64,000 nucleotides of DNA, taken from the NCBI RefSeq assembly GCF_007559005.1, contig NZ_CP041763.1, positions 1,334,463 through 1,398,462 on the forward strand. Reading direction: 5' to 3'. Positions 61,305 to 64,000 of this stretch are shown piece after piece. Source of the stretch: Gordonia zhaorongruii (lineage in GTDB: Bacteria; Actinomycetota; Actinomycetes; Mycobacteriales; Mycobacteriaceae). Under the pieces are notes generated by a model. It was not told the DNA's origin, ran no database searches, and saw nothing but the letters and a program-made list of their open reading frames with translations. A program made the position numbers and the translations under genes. Each line of letters begins with the position of its first letter. Position 1 is the stretch's first letter.

Positions 61305-62414
61305 ATGAGGATCACGATCACCACCAGAACACAGGGATCACGCCGAGTCGCCGATCCCGATCCATTGATCGCCGCAGTGCCCGCGCTGCTGGGATTCGTC
61401 CCGGAACGCTCCATCGTGCTGATGTGCTTCGACCATCGCTCGCAGATCACCGCGACGATGCGGCACGATCTGCACTGGACTCGCGGCGGCCGGGCCTCCG
61501 TCGAGATGAAGCGGCTCCTGGGCCGGCTCGGCGAACTGAGCGAATCCTACGGCGCCTGCGGTGTCGTGGCGGTCCTCGTCGATGACCGCGTCGATCCGGC
61601 AGACGAGCGCTACGATCTGCTGGCGCGCGAGGTGCATCGTGCCTTCCGTGCGATCGGCGGCCTGACCGCGGGGTTCGCCGCCCGGGACCTGGTGCTGGGG
61701 CAGCGGTGGCGGACGGTCTGGCAACCGGATCGTTCGAGCGGTGGAATGTTCCCCGGCGACGTGGCGGAGTGCGGTGAACTCACCGATCCGCAGGCCTCGC
61801 CCGCGGCGTTGCACCGCTCGGTCTACAGCGGCCGCGGAATTCTCGGGCGGCGGAGCGAACTCGAGGAGATGCTGGCCTTCCGTGAGCACTGCGATGATGC
61901 GATCTGCCGCTCGGTCTCGCCGATTCCGCCGTCCGGACCGGCCGACGAGGTGGACCGGGCCCGGCTCGCATTGCTGTACGCGACGGTGGTCGAGTGGTCG
62001 TGCGACGGCGGGACACGGGCACTGAGCTGCGATCGAGTCAACGCGCTCGCCGATGCACTGCTGTCGATCCAGGTACGCGACGCCGTGCTCGGATTCGGTC
62101 TCACCGTCCATCACGAAGCGGCCGAGAACCTGTGGCGCGATCTGGCACGGCGCCTCTCGGGGACCCCGCGGGCGGCTGCCGCCACTCTGCTCGGGTACCT
62201 CCACTACATGGAGGGATCCGGTGCCTTCGCATCGACTGCGTTCGATGCCGCGCACGCCGCGGACCCGGAGTACAGTCTCGCGAACCTGCTCGACACCGCG
62301 CTCGTCAACGGCCTGCCGCCTCGGGAGTTGAGAGGCCTCGCGGAACTGTCGTTCGACCTCGCCCACGACCTCGGAGTCGAGCTACCGCCTGCGGCCGATC
62401 GCGCCGCAGGCTGA
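61305..62414 (+). CDS. DUF4192 protein
   Basis: The 369-aa protein fits the DUF4192 family, common in actinobacteria. It has PLIAAVPALLGFVPERSIVL near the N terminus, the family's best mark, and an Ala-rich helical C terminus with LLGYLHYMEGSGAFASTAFD. The function is unknown. There is no Shine-Dalgarno sequence; a small hairpin lies against the ATG. It converges on ideR with a terminator between. Confidence 0.82.
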   Translation: MRITITTRTQGSRRVADPDPLIAAVPALLGFVPERSIVLMCFDHRSQITATMRHDLHWTRGGRASVEMKRLLGRLGELSESYGACGVVAVLVDDRVDPADERYDLLAREVHRAFRAIGGLTAGFAARDLVLGQRWRTVWQPDRSSGGMFPGDVAECGELTDPQASPAALHRSVYSGRGILGRRSELEEMLAFREHCDDAICRSVSPIPPSGPADEVDRARLALLYATVVEWSCDGGTRALSCDRVNALADALLSIQVRDAVLGFGLTVHHEAAENLWRDLARRLSGTPRAAAATLLGYLHYMEGSGAFASTAFDAAHAADPEYSLANLLDTALVNGLPPRELRGLAELSFDLAHDLGVELPPAADRAAG

Positions 62415-62427
62415 CGAGCCTGCGGCG
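62402..62427. terminator. Bidirectional terminator of the DUF4192 gene and ideR
   Basis: A perfect 11-bp stem (62402-62412 with 62417-62427) has a four-base loop and overlaps the DUF4192 stop codon. It is between convergent genes. Confidence 0.8.
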
Positions 62428-62442
62428 ATCCGCTACCGCGTC

Positions 62443-63129
62443 TCAGTGCGCGGGAACGACGAAGATCGCGTGCGCCATCTCCGGTGAGAGCGTCAGACCC
62501 TGGTGTCCGGGAGTGCTGATGATGACCGCTCGCGGGCTCACGGTGGCGCTGACTCGAGCATTCGGGACCACGCCCGCATCACGCAGGTCGGCGATCAGAT
62601 CACCGTCGGCCTGGGCATGCTCGGACATGCGCTTGACGATGACCGCGGACTCTCCGTCGGGCAGATCGACCAGACGAATGATCTTGTCGTCATCGCCCGC
62701 GGTCGAAGTGATTCCGAGCTCCTCCAGTCCGGGAATCGGATTCCCGTACGGGGAGGTGGTCGGATTGTCGAGGACGGCGAGCAGGCGCCGCTCGACGTTC
62801 TCGCTCATCACGTGCTCCCACCGGCATGCCTCGTCGTGGACTTCGTCCCACGGCATCCCGATCACGTCGACCAGGAGGCGTTCGGCCAGCCGGTGCTTCC
62901 GCATCACCGACACGGCCAGATTCCGGCCGTTCGGAGTCAGTTCGAGGTGGCGGTCGCCTGCGACCTTCACCAGTCCATCGCGTTCCATGCGGGCCACGGT
63001 CTGCGAGACCGTGGGGCCGCTCTGGTCGAGGCGCTCGGCGATACGCGCGCGCAGTGGGACGATCCCCTCTTCTTCGAGGTCGTAGATCGTCCGCAGATAC
63101 ATCTCAGTGGTGTCGACAAGATCGTTCAC
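62443..63129 (-). CDS. ideR: Iron-dependent repressor IdeR
   Basis: IdeR represses siderophore and other iron genes when iron is bound. The 228-aa DtxR-type protein has an N-terminal winged helix (SGPTVSQTVARMERDG). Metal ligands match IdeR/DtxR numbering: Met10, His79, Glu83, His98, Cys102, Glu105 and His106. A C-terminal SH3-like domain follows. The start is GTG at 63129. Typical IdeR boxes (TTAGGTTAGGCTAACCTAA type) were not seen in the window. Confidence 0.96.
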   Translation of the reverse strand: MNDLVDTTEMYLRTIYDLEEEGIVPLRARIAERLDQSGPTVSQTVARMERDGLVKVAGDRHLELTPNGRNLAVSVMRKHRLAERLLVDVIGMPWDEVHDEACRWEHVMSENVERRLLAVLDNPTTSPYGNPIPGLEELGITSTAGDDDKIIRLVDLPDGESAVIVKRMSEHAQADGDLIADLRDAGVVPNARVSATVSPRAVIISTPGHQGLTLSPEMAHAIFVVPAH

Positions 63130-63235
63130 GGCAGCCTTGGTCCTTTCGCTGATTCACAGGCTACCCAACGCCGTTGCGGCGCGTCGGGTCCTGGCTTCCC
63201 GCGCGCGTTGTGAATACACAGCTGCGGCTTACCGA

Positions 63236-63241
63236 TAGCGT
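63236..63241 (+). promoter_or_regulatory. acuC -10 box (leaderless type)
   Basis: TAGCGT ends seven bases before the GTG at 63249. Confidence 0.4.
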
Positions 63242-63248
63242 TATCCGG

Positions 63249-64000
63249 GTGAGTGCCGCGATCATCTGGAGTGACCATTTCCTCGACTACAAATGGGCGC
63301 ACACGCATCCGATGAGTCCGATCAGGCTGGCGCTCACGATGTCGTTGTCCCGGAGCCTCGGGATCCTCGACGACGTCGACACCGTCGAGCCCCTGCCCGT
63401 CGACGAGGATCGGCTGCGGACGGTGCACACGCAGGCCTACATAGACGCGGTGCGCGCGGTGAGCAGCGGGATGGCGTCGAGCAACGCGACGATGCTCGAG
63501 CGCATGTTCGGTCTGGGCAGCGCGGACAACCCGATCTTCGACAAGATGCACGAGGCGGGTTCGATGCTGGTGGGTGGGACGCTGGCGGCAGCGCAGGCCA
63601 TCACATCGGGCGCCGTGCGGCGGGCGGTCAACATCGGCGGGGGAATGCACCATGCGATGCCGGGGCATGCTGCCGGATTCTGCATCTACAACGACTGCTC
63701 GATCGCCATCGAGTGGATGCTGGAACAAGGGTACGACCGGATCGCGTACGTGGACATCGACGCCCACCACGGCGACGGCGTCCAGCAGCAGTTCTATGCC
63801 GACCCACGTGTCCTGACCGTGTCGCTGCATCAGCATCCGGCGACGCTGTGGCCGGGAACCGGCTGGGCGACCGAACTCGGTGCGAGCGGCGCCGAGGGGA
63901 GCGCGGTCAACCTCGGCTTGCTGCCCGGCACCCCGGACAGGTTGTGGCTGCGGGCGTTCGACGCCGTCGTCCCGTCTCTCCTCGCGGAGTTCAAGCCGCA
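63249..64000 (+). CDS. acuC: AcuC-type (histone-deacetylase family) protein, 3' end missing
   Basis: AcuC-like enzymes of the zinc-dependent deacetylase superfamily remove acetyl groups from proteins such as acetyl-CoA synthetase. The 250 codons present begin with SAAIIWSDHFLDYKWAHTHP and contain GGGMHHAMPGHAAGFCIYND and the zinc/active-site motif YVDIDAHHGDGVQQQFY. It continues past the end of the window. The GTG start fits a leaderless -10 box at 63236. The position after ideR matches actinobacterial relatives. The substrate is inferred from AcuC. Confidence 0.9.
   Translation, partial: MSAAIIWSDHFLDYKWAHTHPMSPIRLALTMSLSRSLGILDDVDTVEPLPVDEDRLRTVHTQAYIDAVRAVSSGMASSNATMLERMFGLGSADNPIFDKMHEAGSMLVGGTLAAAQAITSGAVRRAVNIGGGMHHAMPGHAAGFCIYNDCSIAIEWMLEQGYDRIAYVDIDAHHGDGVQQQFYADPRVLTVSLHQHPATLWPGTGWATELGASGAEGSAVNLGLLPGTPDRLWLRAFDAVVPSLLAEFKP

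Noticed and set aside
63130-63248. IdeR box between ideR and acuC
   Set aside because: No 19-bp TTAGGTTAGGCTAACCTAA-like palindrome occurs in this spacer.

Overview
The window looks like the chromosome of a mycolic-acid-containing actinomycete (order Mycobacteriales); Gordonia or a close relative is my best guess. The DNA is GC-rich, roughly two thirds by eye. The gene order follows the Mycobacterium tuberculosis block from ribF (Rv2786c) to ideR (Rv2711), with two segments typical of Corynebacterium: gluABCD beside recA-recX, and a fructose PTS cluster beside lexA. I count 62 protein genes, almost all housekeeping. I saw no rRNA, tRNA, CRISPR array, insertion sequence or prophage.

Layout. 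1-4.1 kb: ribF, rpsO, a strong hairpin, an Actino-pnp leader RNA and pnp. 4.1-6.2 kb: a Tat-exported ceramidase on the minus strand. 6.3-13.7 kb: dapB, two small genes, then thyA, a DUF1648 membrane protein, dfrA, cobU, a methyltransferase, a YcaQ/AlkZ-type glycosylase, a small oxidoreductase-like gene and an HMG-CoA-lyase-like gene, many with ATGA or GTGA overlaps. 13.7-20.3 kb: a HAD phosphatase and an alpha/beta hydrolase diverging from a 28-bp palindrome, then thyX, dapA, RNase J and a TIGR03085 protein. 20.4-26.5 kb: ftsK, a manganese riboswitch with terC, a YciI protein, argA, pgsA and clgR. 26.6-30.7 kb: pspA, a glycosyltransferase, a DUF3046 protein, recA (no intein) and recX. 30.7-34 kb: gluABCD on the minus strand. 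34.1-41.8 kb: miaB, a membrane protein, a DUF349 protein (minus), an extradiol-dioxygenase-like gene, miaA, dapF and hflX. 41.8-47.9 kb: ptsH, fruA, fruK and fruR (minus), diverging from ptsI. 47.9-53.5 kb: lexA (minus) diverging from an SOS-type LysM gene (chiZ/divS-like), then nrdR and hrpA. 53.6-57.2 kb: an aminotransferase, and ahpD-ahpC diverging from oxyR. 57.2-64 kb: a DUF3516 helicase, PAC2, a lipoprotein, DUF4192, ideR and the 5' part of acuC.

How the genes work together. dapA, dapB and dapF are three steps of diaminopimelate synthesis. thyA and dfrA form the classical thymidylate/folate cycle, and thyX adds a flavin-dependent route. pnp and RNase J, with the helicases, suggest an RNA-decay theme. 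recA, recX, lexA, the LysM gene and probably the YcaQ-type glycosylase cover DNA damage and division arrest. oxyR, ahpC, ahpD and ideR cover peroxide and iron. ptsI, ptsH, fruA and fruK with fruR make a complete fructose uptake and phosphorylation unit.

The main non-routine observations are these. About a third of the genes have a TANNNT -10 box placed so that transcription would start at or within about two bases of the start codon, suggesting leaderless mRNAs. The terC riboswitch has a visible switch in which one CCTCC can pair with either of two GGAGG segments. Two genes appear to start at CTG inside a CTGA overlap. There is an orphan 28-bp palindrome, a long in-frame leader ahead of recA, and a decaying tandem repeat ahead of clgR. 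I did not find a clearly new multi-gene system.
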